Shown: positions 1-9,673, counted from the stretch's first letter. The stretch is 41,704 nt of DNA from Bacteroidia bacterium (GCA_020053795.1 JAGVMN010000024.1:1-41704); one strand, 5' to 3'. Numbers and translations are program-made. The notes: a model not told the origin generated them from the letters alone.

Positions 1-3000
1 ATATTCATTCAGGAACCCATCAAACAACTTAACATAATTGGTTTCATTCAAACTACCTGACTTGGTTACAATAAAGTTGCTGTCTCCCTGCGAAACGGAA
101 TAGGTAAGGCCGCTCAGTTCAACTATTGATAAGTTAGCAGGGGGTATTGTTACACTATCTCCTCTATCCATGAGGCTAACGTAAACTGCGGTAGTGTAAA
201 CCGTCTGAGCGGCAGAATCTATCCACTGATAAATGGGTTTGAATTCAGGATTTAAGGTACTAATCCGATCTGATGGCCAGACAGAAAAACCTACAACCAA
301 AGTTGAATCTAATGTTCGCAACAAATGTGGGTCGAATTGAAATTCACCGTTCACATCGGTATAACAGATACCCACGTCTGGAATCCGTTCGAAATTTTCA
401 TCAATCAGGGCAATACCAATTCCACCTAAGGTATCCGGAATACAACTCAACGTATCTGTTAATTTTCCTTTAATGGTTGGGTAATCATCATCATCTATCA
501 GGCTGTAGTCTATTCCGGTTTCCATCAACAAAATGGCACGTGCCACAAATACTGGAATACCGCCAACAATGGTCTGTTGCGAGGCTATTAAATCAACGTT
601 GGACAACTGAGCTGAATCGAGGTTTTCAAAAGTGCTGTCCTGCATCTCTATCCAAAGGTTCAACAAATAAGCATAATTGGTCTCCAAAGCGTTTGTAGGG
701 CTGAAGCCACTCAATAGGTCAAGAGCAGTATCAAAACTGTCTATATTAATATGAGTTTCTATCTCAATGATTTTGGCAATGACGCTGTCTTTAGTGCCGA
801 TTAGGGTGTCTTTGTCTCTGAATTTTTTCTCCACGTAATATTTGTAATTCCAGTTCATAATAAAATTGGAAAAAGACAAATCTATATCATCGTCGCCGTC
901 ATCGCTATCAACTAAATTTTGCGAACAATTTGATGGAGCTCTGTTTGCTCCATTGCTACTCAATTCGCTTGTTTTATTACTACTTGAAGATCCGCTATAT
1001 TGTATAACTAATGGGTCCAAAGCAGGGTTTTCGTCATAAACCCATCTATTCAATGTTGTTCCAGTATTCCAAAGTTCAATATCACAACCAAAGGAAGGCA
1101 CTTTGGTGTACTGCATGGTTATATAATAATTGTGCCTTGAATTTGGTGAAATTGATGTGCCATTTCTTTTCCCATGTAGATCACTTGACCTAGATCTCAT
1201 ATATTCCATTCCCAGCTTAATTCCAGAAACCCCGTCAGTAAAGCCATTACAACGAAAATTAGATTGCAGCATATTACCAGCTGCAAAGATTCCTGTACCG
1301 GCCCGAATTGAGTTGTTCGTAAGGCGGGAATGAGTACTATTATCCAACCATATTCCTTTGTTTCGGTAGTCCCATGGAGTGATTCCATAAACCACATTGA
1401 AGGAATACTGGACACCTCTTGTATTACCAGCATGAACACCTACAAACTCTGGATTCGACTTGGTTGTATATGAAAACTCGTTAGAACTCACCCTTTCCCC
1501 AACAAGGGCTGGTTGATCTCCGTTTTCATCGAATCCAGTGCTGTAATAATCCGGCAACCCTGAAAGGTAGGATTTATTTGCATTTTTGTCCTCTTTCCCA
1601 ACAATATTTAGCAGCTTTATTCCTGTACCAATATTGGTGAAATCGTTATAACTAATATCTAATCTCAAGTAATGAGGCTTGGTGCTACCAATTACTTCTG
1701 TAATAAGCACCCCAATCCCAAAAGGATTATTAGTAAAAACACAATTGCCAACTAAGATTCCTGTTTTTCTATTTGCGTTATTTGCCTCTTTAGTTCCGTT
1801 ATTTTCAGCCAAAACGGCCAGGTTACAATTATCAAATGAACCCCTTAAAGTATTGTACTCTGATCCAACGCGTAGCGTTTTGTCATGGTTATTACTCCAC
1901 CTTACTCCATAATAACAATCTCGGAAAGTTGCGTCTAAAACAGTTGTATTATAATTGGTTTTGGCCCAAACACCTGTCTTTGCCCTCTCAAATTCACACA
2001 AGTCAGTAACTTCCAAATAATGTTCAACGGTTGGGGTGCCCAAGGCCTTAATTCCATATTTTACTCTTTCGAAAGAAGAATTTAAGACTTTTACATTTGA
2101 TTTGTCAATGTCAATGCCTGTCCAGCCTTTCAAGAAAGTATTCGCGGCGGTAACTGATCCAACTGCAATGACATTGCTACTTTGTATGTTCTTTATTCTA
2201 ATTCCATATCTGTCAGACGGGTTCGAAGCATCTTTTAAAGGCAATTCATGATAAAACCAGTTACCATATATGGTATTGCTGGTGCCATTGGTTTTGCAAT
2301 TATCCAATTCTATATGAGTTACCGAAGCATCGAAAAGACTTGAATGAACAATAAATTCAGACGTTGTACCTGTAACTTTTATAGCCGTTATCGCATCGTA
2401 CAATAAATTATTTGTGAATTCGATTTTACCTCCTGATTCAACGACTATTCCCTCCCACATGGTACAACCGCCACTCAGAAGAGAATTGTCAATGGTCAGT
2501 TTTTTACCGGATTGTACAGTTATCTTGGCATCAGGGCCAAATCTTATTTCTGAACCGCTATTTACCGTTAAATCGAAATCAACAATGAGTTCTCCGTCTA
2601 TTTCAATATTTTTAGATACCCATGGACTTGGATATGTGGCCTTAACGCTGGAGAAATAGGTTGTGCCGCTGTGAGAATAGCCAGTTGTTGGTGTAAAGGA
2701 TGTAGAGGTGCTTACTTTAACCAAAGTGAGATCATCAACAAAAACTCCAGTTGGTCTCCATTGCATCGGGTTAGTCCCTTGTACCTTTATACTTTCCTTA
2801 AGTCTAATTTGAATATGTTGGAGACCGTCCATTTCTTCGGGAACAGTAAAATTGGCTTCACAGAATATCCATGCTGAACAACCATCGGTTTCAATGTCTT
2901 GCCCTCCTACTCTTGTTATTACTGTATTTCGTATTGGAACCGTGGTGAAAGCCACCCAACCAGGACACGAGCTAATTATTCCGTTTTCAAAGAAAACGAC

Positions 3001-3651
3001 TTCAATTCTGTTATCATAAGGATTAGCCTGACCAGAAGTTAATTTATTTTCTCCAAAGGCTGTAACCGGAATTGCATAAAGGCTAACTTTATATGAACAA
3101 CCTGCTTCCAAAGGCTCATCTAATTCTGAGATTATATTACCCCCGTATAAAGGATTACTTCCCTGTGGATTTGTGTATGGGAAATGGCTGGTGCCATAAA
3201 AACCCATAAATCTATGGTTTTCATCTGGAGCAATATGTTCTCTCGGGTCAACATACCAACACCAAGTATAATTATCTTGATATAGATTGGTGTGTACTCC
3301 ATATTTTTGCTCCACTGCCAAAGGGCAATTACCAGCTACTGCAAACTGATCGTCAAAAACAAAGGCTTGGCCAGTGCCTGCACAATTCCGATTAATTGGG
3401 CCTATACTCCAGTCGGTGGGCATAGGAGTGGACTCATCTGTAATATCACACCATTGATCTACCGTAATAGAAGGAACATTTCCAGACTCAAACCCAGGAT
3501 TTTTAATCAAATTGGTTTGAGCGAAACCGTGCTTTCCGATAGTCACGATGTTAAGTAGAAGAAGAAAAGCCAGGCTTTTACTTGTTAGAAGCCAGGCCTG
3601 ATACTTGATAGGTGGGGGTAAGTGATTGAAATTAACCATAATGTGTTTCAT
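1..3651 (-). CDS. Large secreted parallel beta-helix protein, 3' end cut by window edge
   Basis: An uninterrupted minus-strand frame of 1,217 codons runs from ATG at 3651 to base 1 and leaves the window without a stop. The N-terminus has a basic stretch followed by a hydrophobic run ending near GFAQTN, a likely signal peptide. Residues about 45-330 look like a beta-sandwich lectin/carbohydrate-binding region. Residues about 340-850 hold repeated short strands with Asn/Gly turns (NNS, IGTG, NNPFGIGV), typical of a right-handed parallel beta-helix. A Ser-rich, acidic segment (SDDGDDDID) follows. Near the cut, a segment with DTLGGIGIALIDENF and CYTDVNGEFQFD resembles a carboxypeptidase-regulatory-like (prealbumin) module. 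Secretion to the surface, probably by T9SS, is inferred from the architecture; the C-terminal sorting domain lies outside the window. No enzymatic motif was seen. A second in-frame ATG lies at codon 5. Confidence 0.8.
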   Translation of the reverse strand, partial: MKHIMVNFNHLPPPIKYQAWLLTSKSLAFLLLLNIVTIGKHGFAQTNLIKNPGFESGNVPSITVDQWCDITDESTPMPTDWSIGPINRNCAGTGQAFVFDDQFAVAGNCPLAVEQKYGVHTNLYQDNYTWCWYVDPREHIAPDENHRFMGFYGTSHFPYTNPQGSNPLYGGNIISELDEPLEAGCSYKVSLYAIPVTAFGENKLTSGQANPYDNRIEVVFFENGIISSCPGWVAFTTVPIRNTVITRVGGQDIETDGCSAWIFCEANFTVPEEMDGLQHIQIRLKESIKVQGTNPMQWRPTGVFVDDLTLVKVSTSTSFTPTTGYSHSGTTYFSSVKATYPSPWVSKNIEIDGELIVDFDLTVNSGSEIRFGPDAKITVQSGKKLTIDNSLLSGGCTMWEGIVVESGGKIEFTNNLLYDAITAIKVTGTTSEFIVHSSLFDASVTHIELDNCKTNGTSNTIYGNWFYHELPLKDASNPSDRYGIRIKNIQSSNVIAVGSVTAANTFLKGWTGIDIDKSNVKVLNSSFERVKYGIKALGTPTVEHYLEVTDLCEFERAKTGVWAKTNYNTTVLDATFRDCYYGVRWSNNHDKTLRVGSEYNTLRGSFDNCNLAVLAENNGTKEANNANRKTGILVGNCVFTNNPFGIGVLITEVIGSTKPHYLRLDISYNDFTNIGTGIKLLNIVGKEDKNANKSYLSGLPDYYSTGFDENGDQPALVGERVSSNEFSYTTKSNPEFVGVHAGNTRGVQYSFNVVYGITPWDYRNKGIWLDNSTHSRLTNNSIRAGTGIFAAGNMLQSNFRCNGFTDGVSGIKLGMEYMRSRSSDLHGKRNGTSISPNSRHNYYITMQYTKVPSFGCDIELWNTGTTLNRWVYDENPALDPLVIQYSGSSSSNKTSELSSNGANRAPSNCSQNLVDSDDGDDDIDLSFSNFIMNWNYKYYVEKKFRDKDTLIGTKDSVIAKIIEIETHINIDSFDTALDLLSGFSPTNALETNYAYLLNLWIEMQDSTFENLDSAQLSNVDLIASQQTIVGGIPVFVARAILLMETGIDYSLIDDDDYPTIKGKLTDTLSCIPDTLGGIGIALIDENFERIPDVGICYTDVNGEFQFDPHLLRTLDSTLVVGFSVWPSDRISTLNPEFKPIYQWIDSAAQTVYTTAVYVSLMDRGDSVTIPPANLSIVELSGLTYSVSQGDSNFIVTKSGSLNETNYVKLFDGFLNEY

Positions 3652-3716
3652 AATGTTATTATTTTAAGTTAAAGATAGGAAAAACTCAAAGAACAACTCT
3701 CTGGTTAATAGTAGTA

Positions 3717-3724
3717 CAAAGGTA
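3717..3724 (-). promoter_or_regulatory. Candidate -7 promoter element for the beta-helix gene
   Basis: TACCTTTG on the minus strand matches the Bacteroidota -7 consensus TAnnTTTG, about 65 bases before the ATG at 3651. A clear -33 TTTG was not found at the usual distance; only T-rich sequence is present. Confidence 0.4.
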
Positions 3725-3863
3725 GCTAAAGAATTGTCATAAAAAAGGGAAAATTGGCCATACGGAGATTATGACTTTGTTATGACCTTTGCTTATTTCA
3801 GCCATCAAATATTTTAACATTAGGGGCGTTAGTGATGTCATGATAATATTACTTTTGCGTTTC

Positions 3864-5282
3864 ATGCGAAATTTCATTAATCTTAAGTCACTGTTTGGTT
3901 TGTTCGCCATTATCTGTTTGTTGATGGCAGAGCCCGGCTGCCGAAAAGACAAATTGAGCATGAGTGGCAGTGACAAGTTAAAAATCACTATTGACACGCT
4001 CTTTTTCGACACGGTTTTTACAGCACTTAATCAGGTGCCGGGTGTCCCGATGTCGGTGAACAAACAAATTGTGGTGGTGAACCCAAACAAAAATGCGGTT
4101 GAAACGGACATCATACTTGGCGGTGGCACGAATTCCTATTTTCGCATCAATGTGGATGGCGAGTCCGGTCGGAAGTTTGAAGACATATATATTAGAGGGG
4201 GTGACAGTATTTTTATTTTCGTTGAAGTAACCATCAACCCCAATAATACGAACAACCCTTTAATCGTCAGAGATTCCATTATATTCAATACGAATGGAAA
4301 TGTGCAGGACGTGAAACTCATTGCCTGGGGACAGGATGCTCATTATTTTTTGAGTGATACCCTTTGCAATGTCACCTGGAGCGATAAATTGAAACCTTAT
4401 GTTGTGTATGGTGATCTGTTTATTCCAAAAGGATGCACTTTTACGATTGAAGAAGGGGTGAAAGTCTATTTTGCCCCATATAGCTGGTTGCATATAAAAG
4501 GTACTTTGAAAATAAATGGAACTGTAAATGAACCTGTCATGATGGAGGGAGATCGCCTTCAACCGGAATATGAAGAAGTGGCCGGACAATGGAATGGAAT
4601 AAAAATTGATACCCCATCAGTGAATAATGAAATTTCATATGCTTACCTGAAGAATGGGTTGGTGGGTATCTATTGTTTGTCTCCACAGCAAAGTTCTAAA
4701 ATCAACGTGATTGTCAAAAATTGTTTTGTAAGGAACATGCTATATGACGGATTAGCGGGTCTTGGAACCACGATGTATGCTGACAATAGTTTGTTTGTCA
4801 ATTGCGGCAGATATGGATTTTTAGGACTAGAGGGTGGGGATTATACTTTGAAACATTGTACAATAGCTACATATGAAAACACCTTTAGTCGCAAAGAACC
4901 AACTTTTGTTTTCACCAATAGAAAACGCGATGATTTTGGCAGAATCGTCAAAACTTTTGACATAACATACAACTTCCAAAACTGCATTATTTACGGCAAT
5001 CTTGCCGATGAGTTTGGTTTTGATCTCGAACCTGGCAAGTTTGTCAACAGGGGCATTGATGGCAACCTGATCAAATCTTCTGACACCACCTGGAAAAAGA
5101 CAAATAATGTCATAAACAAAGACCCCAGATTCATAAATTACAAAAAGAATGATTTCAGGCTCGACACGCTTTCAGGAGCCAAAGACATTGGTGTATTATT
5201 AAACCCTCCAATCAGCTCTGATTTTGCCGACCGGCCAAGAGACAACAAGCCGGATGCAGGGGCATTTGAAAGAGTCGAGTAG
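3864..5282 (+). CDS. Parallel beta-helix lipoprotein (choice-of-anchor Q type)
   Basis: The N-terminus MRNFINLKSLFGLF leads into a hydrophobic segment ending at AEPGC, an atypical lipobox, so outer-membrane lipidation is likely. The body has an N-terminal beta-sandwich (IDTLFFDTVF onward), then beta-helix coils with W..I.I and N.NG.VGI turns. The C-terminus (DFRLDTLSGAKDIG, then DAGAFE) is typical of choice-of-anchor Q beta-helix proteins in Bacteroidota. The function is unknown; polysaccharide or surface binding is plausible. The same frame is open back to a TTG at 3789 and contains ATG at 3840. I prefer ATG 3864 because the signal sequence begins properly there and TACTTTTG (3850-3857) lies just upstream, although that would leave almost no leader. 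The gene ends three bases before the convergent moaCB stop. Confidence 0.75.
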   Translation: MRNFINLKSLFGLFAIICLLMAEPGCRKDKLSMSGSDKLKITIDTLFFDTVFTALNQVPGVPMSVNKQIVVVNPNKNAVETDIILGGGTNSYFRINVDGESGRKFEDIYIRGGDSIFIFVEVTINPNNTNNPLIVRDSIIFNTNGNVQDVKLIAWGQDAHYFLSDTLCNVTWSDKLKPYVVYGDLFIPKGCTFTIEEGVKVYFAPYSWLHIKGTLKINGTVNEPVMMEGDRLQPEYEEVAGQWNGIKIDTPSVNNEISYAYLKNGLVGIYCLSPQQSSKINVIVKNCFVRNMLYDGLAGLGTTMYADNSLFVNCGRYGFLGLEGGDYTLKHCTIATYENTFSRKEPTFVFTNRKRDDFGRIVKTFDITYNFQNCIIYGNLADEFGFDLEPGKFVNRGIDGNLIKSSDTTWKKTNNVINKDPRFINYKKNDFRLDTLSGAKDIGVLLNPPISSDFADRPRDNKPDAGAFERVE

Positions 5283-5284
5283 GC

Positions 5285-6211
5285 CTAACTTGACTTCGAC
5301 GGTTCATGCGACTCTTGTTCCATCACCTTGAAAATATGCAGAATATAAGGGAAGAGGGCGTCCATGCTTTCTTCGGCTCCGCGGGTGGAGCCCGGCAAGG
5401 CAAGTATGAGGGTTTTCCCTTTTAGTCCGGCCAAACTGCGTGATAGCATGGCATAGGGCATTTGTTGCTGTCCGTAACTTCTGGCAGCCTCAGCTATTCC
5501 GGGTATTTCACGGTCAAGCAAAGGCCGAAGAGCTTCGGGTGTCACATCTCTGGCAGACAATCCTGTACCTCCGGTCAGGATGATCAAATCGAATTTGTTA
5601 GTGTAAAGAGCCAAAACCTTTTCCTGAATGTCCTTTATTTCATCAGTAATAACACCGTAGTCTTCAACCGAAACCTCAAAGTTTTGGAGTTTTGAGATAA
5701 TCGCTTTTCCCGCAAAGTCTTGCTTCTTTCCGGCAAAAATGCTATCTGAACAAACAACTACTGCCGTTGTGATAGCACGACCGAGTTTGTCCTTATACTG
5801 AGATTTGCCGCCCGTCTTTGAAAGCAATCTGATGCTATGAATTTCGATTTCCTTGTCAATGGGTTTCAGCATATCGTAAATTGTGAGGGCCACAACCGAT
5901 GCCCCATGCATGGCTTCTACTTCTACCCCGGTTTTGTAAACAGTTTGAACTTCAGTTTCAATAATGATTTGAAGACCTTCAATATGGTGACGGATTTCAG
6001 TAAATTCGACAGGCAGGGGATGACAATCGGGAATCATGTCACTGGTTCGTTTTACGGCAAACAAACCTGCAACCCGGCTTGTTTCAATGACATCACCTTT
6101 TGGAACAGTTTTGTTTTTAACGGCATCAATTGTTTCCTGCCTTCCGACGCTTACGATTGCCTGTGCGATGGCAGAGCGTTTGGTTTTTATTTTATGGGTA
6201 ATATCAATCAT
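5285..6211 (-). CDS. moaCB: Bifunctional molybdenum cofactor biosynthesis protein MoaC/MogA-MoaB
   Basis: This 308-residue protein fuses two enzymes of molybdopterin synthesis. Residues 1-145 are MoaC (cyclic pyranopterin monophosphate synthase accessory). The expected catalytic residues are visible by alignment to E. coli: Lys38 in PKGD, His64 in PDCHPLP, Asp113 and Lys116 in IYDMLK, and the KTGGKS motif near 132. Residues about 147-295 are the MogA/MoaB adenylyltransferase fold, with VVVCSDS at the start, GGTGLSARDVTPEA as the nucleotide/molybdopterin site and ALPGSTRGAEES near the end. MoaC-MoaB fusions are known in Bacteroidota. No other molybdenum cofactor gene is in the window. A terminator lies just upstream at 6259-6283, so transcription starts close to the gene. 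Confidence 0.93.
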   Translation of the reverse strand: MIDITHKIKTKRSAIAQAIVSVGRQETIDAVKNKTVPKGDVIETSRVAGLFAVKRTSDMIPDCHPLPVEFTEIRHHIEGLQIIIETEVQTVYKTGVEVEAMHGASVVALTIYDMLKPIDKEIEIHSIRLLSKTGGKSQYKDKLGRAITTAVVVCSDSIFAGKKQDFAGKAIISKLQNFEVSVEDYGVITDEIKDIQEKVLALYTNKFDLIILTGGTGLSARDVTPEALRPLLDREIPGIAEAARSYGQQQMPYAMLSRSLAGLKGKTLILALPGSTRGAEESMDALFPYILHIFKVMEQESHEPSKSS

Positions 6212-6214
6212 ATT

Positions 6215-6703
6215 TTAACTATTATTAGCGGTGCAAAATAGAACCACTTGATGACATGAAAAACCGGACTTTTGTAAAGCCGGATTTGGCGTTTCATTTC
6301 TTACATAAGACATTTCTCCTGTATATCTCTCGTCGAATTTCGTATAAAAGACTGAGGTGTGTTTTGATGGTTGCGGTTGTTTGAAAAAATCGTTGATATA
6401 GGTTGTTTGTCCTTCATGGTAAATATCGCCACAGTTAAAGTTTATGAGGATACCTTTGGGTGCATTCTGTCGTTTCATGTGGTTGAGAAGTTTTGCTTCA
6501 AACATAGGGTGCATTTCGATTATGGCTTTTAACTCAACAATCAAGCAATTTTCGACAAAAAAATTGTACCTGAAATCAACTTTGATTGTATTTTCTTTTA
6601 GACTTGGTTCTTTCTTTTCAGATTTATCGTGTATGCCGGCTAAAACTCCTACCATTCCATGAATATTTATCCAACTGTGGTCGTAATCCAGAGCAACACG
6701 CAT
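6215..6703 (-). pseudogene. GxxExxY-type PD-(D/E)XK protein, degraded remnant
   Basis: Residues about 38-100 match the core and tail of the GxxExxY family (PDDEXK_3 nuclease-like fold): a VDFRYNFFVEN strand, the ExK signature in IVELKAI, HPMFEAKLLNHMKR and the near-invariant LINFN. The N-terminal third that normally carries GxxExxY is missing and is replaced by unrelated sequence. The last about 40 codons read straight through a convincing terminator (6259-6283), so the present C-terminus is not original. Both ends therefore look wrong, and I regard this as a decayed gene. GxxExxY proteins are common, poorly understood accessory genes. An alternative is a short divergent functional member. 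Confidence 0.6.
6259..6283 (-). terminator. Rho-independent terminator upstream of moaCB
   Basis: On the minus strand CCGGCTTT, loop ACA, AAAGtCCGG (one bulged T) is followed by TTTTT. It separates moaCB from the upstream minus-strand genes and lies inside the 3' part of the decayed GxxExxY frame. Confidence 0.65.
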
Positions 6704-6897
6704 TAAAAATAGTTTTACTCATAATCAAGGATTTAAGGGATTTTAAAAAATAACAATTTTGACTTTACGAACGGCTACCTGATTTTAAATTTATGCAAAC
6801 CCTTGATATGATTGAATTCTATTTTTCCTTTTTGTGAAGATTTCAATTTAATAACTGTTGCCCAGGGTTGTAATCTTCTTCATTTGTCCTTACGAAT

Positions 6898-7366
6898 TCA
6901 GACACTTTGGTAACTGTTTTTCAAGTTTATCAATTTCTTGAAATGCATATTTATTAATGTCTGGTCCATATTGTCCGTTAAAACAGATACTGCTTGCTTT
7001 GCTGAATTGTCTATACAACAGTAAGCAACAAATCTTGCTCTTAGTTTTGCTACACAAAACCAATATGTCGCATCGTCCAGTTTGTCTTGGCTGAAAAGTT
7101 CACGGGGCAATGTATCAATAACAGAAGGATTGTAGAAGTTTTGATTATTCAAAATACTGTCAACGGTCTGCCGTTTAAGTTTATTGTATTTACCATTTAA
7201 GATTTCGATTGCTTCATTTTTTCGAGTCACATCAATTTCTTTAAAAACCCTTTTAGGTTTAATTTCTTCGTTTTGTGCCTTACTATGAGGTGGTAAGTCC
7301 TAAAATAATTGTCAAAAAGAGAATGATTTATGGTTTGATTTTATTAATTTGTTCATCCGTTTTCAT
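6898..7366 (-). pseudogene. Small secreted/membrane protein broken by one stop and one frameshift
   Basis: The readable 3' part (GTG 7230 to 6898) encodes 110 residues with a helical C-terminal region (DDATYWFCVAKLRARF). The frame is open back to 7299 without an ATG. Immediately upstream, another frame encodes IILFLTIILGLTTS (7327-7286), an ideal signal peptide, which ends at TAG 7283-7285. Shifting one base there joins it to SKAQNEEIKPKRVFKEI and the rest. Further upstream, MKTDEQINKIKP starts at ATG 7366-7364, overlapping the purQ stop as ATGA, and ends at TAA 7328-7330 in the same frame as the signal peptide. This reconstructs one translationally coupled gene with a nonsense codon and an indel. 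The function is unknown. Confidence 0.55.
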
Positions 7367-8055
7367 ACCATCACCTCAGACACTATACTCTCGAAGAACG
7401 CCACCCCATCGGTGTTGTACAAATCTTTATGAGCTGCTCTTTCGGGATGAGGCATCATACCAAAAACATTCTTCTCAGCATTGCAGATTCCGGCAATGGA
7501 ATTCACACTTCCATTCAGGTTGCTTTCAGGGGTCAACTGTCCTTCCACATTGCAATATCTGAACAATATCTGATTGTTGTCCTCCAATTGCCGCAGTGTT
7601 TTCTCATCGGCATAATACCGACCTTCGGCATGAGCAATAGGAATTTTAAGAGACGTTCCCTTTGGAAGTAAACGGGTAAGCCGGGTATTTGTATTTTCTG
7701 TTCTAATGTATATATTGTCGCAAATAAAATGTTGCTTTTCGTTTCGGAGCAAAGCACCCGGAAGCATTTGGGCTTCACACAGAATTTGAAAACCGTTGCA
7801 AATTCCCCACACCGGACCTCCTTTTTCAGAGAAAGACTTTACCGAACCCATAATAGGCGATAAACGTGCAATGGCTCCACTTCTTAGGTAATCCCCGTAA
7901 GAAAACCCACCGGGAAGGCAAATAAAATCACAACCCTGCAGGTCGGTGTCTTTGTGCCAGAGTTTCACCACTTCCTGGGCGGTAATGGTTTCAAGAGTCC
8001 CAATCAGGTCTTGATCGCAGTTTGACCCAGGAAAAATAACTACGCCAAATTTCAT
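7363..8055 (-). CDS. purQ: Phosphoribosylformylglycinamidine synthase subunit PurQ
   Basis: PurQ is the glutaminase subunit that supplies ammonia for FGAM formation, step four of de novo purine synthesis, in complex with PurL and PurS. The 230-residue class I amidotransferase shows the N-terminal VVIFPGSNCDQD signature, the oxyanion region LPGGFSYGDYLRSGAIA, nucleophile Cys86 in GICNGFQIL, and His203/Glu205 in MMPHPER. Length is normal for the family. No other pur gene is adjacent. The gene is divergent from thyA, and its stop overlaps the ATG of a broken downstream gene (ATGA at 7366-7363). Confidence 0.95.
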   Translation of the reverse strand: MKFGVVIFPGSNCDQDLIGTLETITAQEVVKLWHKDTDLQGCDFICLPGGFSYGDYLRSGAIARLSPIMGSVKSFSEKGGPVWGICNGFQILCEAQMLPGALLRNEKQHFICDNIYIRTENTNTRLTRLLPKGTSLKIPIAHAEGRYYADEKTLRQLEDNNQILFRYCNVEGQLTPESNLNGSVNSIAGICNAEKNVFGMMPHPERAAHKDLYNTDGVAFFESIVSEVMV

Positions 8056-8200
8056 GTGGCAAACTTAAGCATTTGGAAAATTTTAAAATTCCAAAATTTG
8101 AAAATGAATTCTGGAATTAGGCATTTGTTGAAAAAATGATCAAACATAACTGCTTTAAGAAGAAAAAGAATGCCAGATTTCGATGACCTTTGTTTGAAAT

Positions 8201-8998
8201 ATGTACGACCAATACGAGCAGTTTTTAAGGTTTGTTTATGAGAATGGCGTTCGAAAGAACGACCGTACAGGTACAGGAACGGTCAGTGTTTTTGGTGGTC
8301 AATTGAGGTTCGGTCTGAAGGATAGTTTCCCGATGATCACTACAAAAAAACTGCACCTTAAAAGTGTTGTTTACGAACTGCTTTGGTTTTTGAAGGGAGA
8401 TACCAACATCAAATATCTCAATGATAATGGTGTCAGAATTTGGGACGAATGGGCCGACGAACGGGGTGATTTAGGCCCCGTTTATGGAAAGCAATGGCGA
8501 AGTTGGCAAGGTGCCAATGGCAAAACCTATGACCAGATCGGCGAGGTGCTTCATCTGCTCAAAACCAATCCCGATAGTCGCAGAATTCTGGTGAATGCCT
8601 GGAACGTGGCCGATATAAGCAAAATGGCTTTGGCTCCCTGTCATTGCCTGTTTCAGTTTTATGTGGCCGGAGGAAAACTGAGTTGCCAACTTTATCAACG
8701 CAGTGCCGATTTATTTTTGGGCGTTCCGTTTAATATTGCTTCATATTCCCTCCTCACTATGATGATCGCTCAGGAATGCGGATTGGAAACAGGGGAGTAT
8801 GTTCACACCTTTGGTGATGCCCATATTTATTCCAACCATTTCGAACAAGTGGAACTGCAACTCAGCCGTGAACCCAGACCATATCCTCAAATGGAACTTA
8901 ACCCCAAAAGGAAATCTGTTTTTGATTTTGAATTTGAAGATTTCACCTTGTCGGGTTATAATCCACATCCCGGAATCAGGGCAGAGGTATCTGTTTAA
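8201..8998 (+). CDS. thyA: Thymidylate synthase ThyA
   Basis: ThyA makes dTMP from dUMP with methylenetetrahydrofolate in the cytoplasm. The 265-residue protein begins [12 protein letters not shown] and carries NDRTGTGT (phosphate-binding Arg), [17 protein letters not shown], nucleophile Cys147 in [12 protein letters not shown], the second-subunit Arg motif [17 protein letters not shown], and DAHIYSNH. The C-terminus ends [10 protein letters not shown] where E. coli has HPGIKAPVAI. Dihydrofolate reductase, often next to thyA, is not in the window. The start is at ATG 8201; GACCTTTG just upstream resembles an imperfect -7 element. Confidence 0.97.
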   Translation: MYDQYEQFLRFVYENGVRKNDRTGTGTVSVFGGQLRFGLKDSFPMITTKKLHLKSVVYELLWFLKGDTNIKYLNDNGVRIWDEWADERGDLGPVYGKQWRSWQGANGKTYDQIGEVLHLLKTNPDSRRILVNAWNVADISKMALAPCHCLFQFYVAGGKLSCQLYQRSADLFLGVPFNIASYSLLTMMIAQECGLETGEYVHTFGDAHIYSNHFEQVELQLSREPRPYPQMELNPKRKSVFDFEFEDFTLSGYNPHPGIRAEVSV

Positions 8999-9007
8999 CT
9001 AAATGTG

Positions 9008-9673
9008 TTATTCGATTCCTAAGAGTTCCACTTCAAAAATCAAAGTAGAATAAGGTCCTATCACCGAACCGCTCCCTTGTTCGCCATAAGCGAGGTTGTA
9101 CGGAATAAATAATTTCCATTTAGAACCGACGGGCATGAGTTGCAGGGCCTCTACCCAACCCTGTATGACGCCGGTTACGGCAAACGAAATGGGTTCTCCT
9201 CGCAGAACTGAACTGTCGAACACTTTGCCATTTATAAGCGTTCCGTGATAATGAACTCTTACTTTATCCTTTGTCGTTGGAATGGGGCCGGTTCCCTTTG
9301 TCAGAATTTCATATTGCAATCCGCTTGCCGTTGTAACGACTTCTTTGCGGGCAGCATTGTCTGCCAGAAACTTCTTTCCCTCCAGTATATTGGTAGCGTT
9401 TGCAGAAGTTTTTTGTTGATTAATGTAATCCTGAATCACAGCATTGGCCTTAGCTGCGTCCAATAAAAGTGGCTTTTTTTTCATGGCCTCTGTAAAACCC
9501 TTGGTAAAAATGGCCAGATCAATACTGTCGAATCCTTGCTGTTGCAGATTTTGAGCGATCAGTATAGAAAGACTATAACTCACACTATCTGCGGTGGTTT
9601 TGAGGTTTTGAGCATTTGACAAATTCATAAGTGCTGCCATTGCTGATAAACCGAACAGAATTTTTATTTTCAT
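9008..9673 (-). CDS. Secreted FKBP-type peptidyl-prolyl cis-trans isomerase
   Basis: The 221-residue protein has a signal peptide (MKIKILFGLSAMAALMNLSNAQ cleavage region). An FkpA-like N-terminal helical dimerization domain (about 25-105) contains YSLSILIAQNLQQQGF and the FxxG-type repeats. The C-terminal FKBP domain (about 115-221) carries VRVHYHGTLINGKVFDSS, the active-site GVIQGWVEALQLMPVG, and IPYNLAYGEQGSG ending FEVELLGIE. It would catalyse proline isomerization and act as a chaperone for envelope proteins in the periplasm or outer membrane. A well-formed promoter lies at 9696-9726. Confidence 0.92.
   Translation of the reverse strand: MKIKILFGLSAMAALMNLSNAQNLKTTADSVSYSLSILIAQNLQQQGFDSIDLAIFTKGFTEAMKKKPLLLDAAKANAVIQDYINQQKTSANATNILEGKKFLADNAARKEVVTTASGLQYEILTKGTGPIPTTKDKVRVHYHGTLINGKVFDSSVLRGEPISFAVTGVIQGWVEALQLMPVGSKWKLFIPYNLAYGEQGSGSVIGPYSTLIFEVELLGIE

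Noticed and set aside
5837-6241. Plus-strand ORF of 134 codons
   Set aside because: Antisense to moaCB, no domain, low-complexity aromatic composition typical of a shadow.
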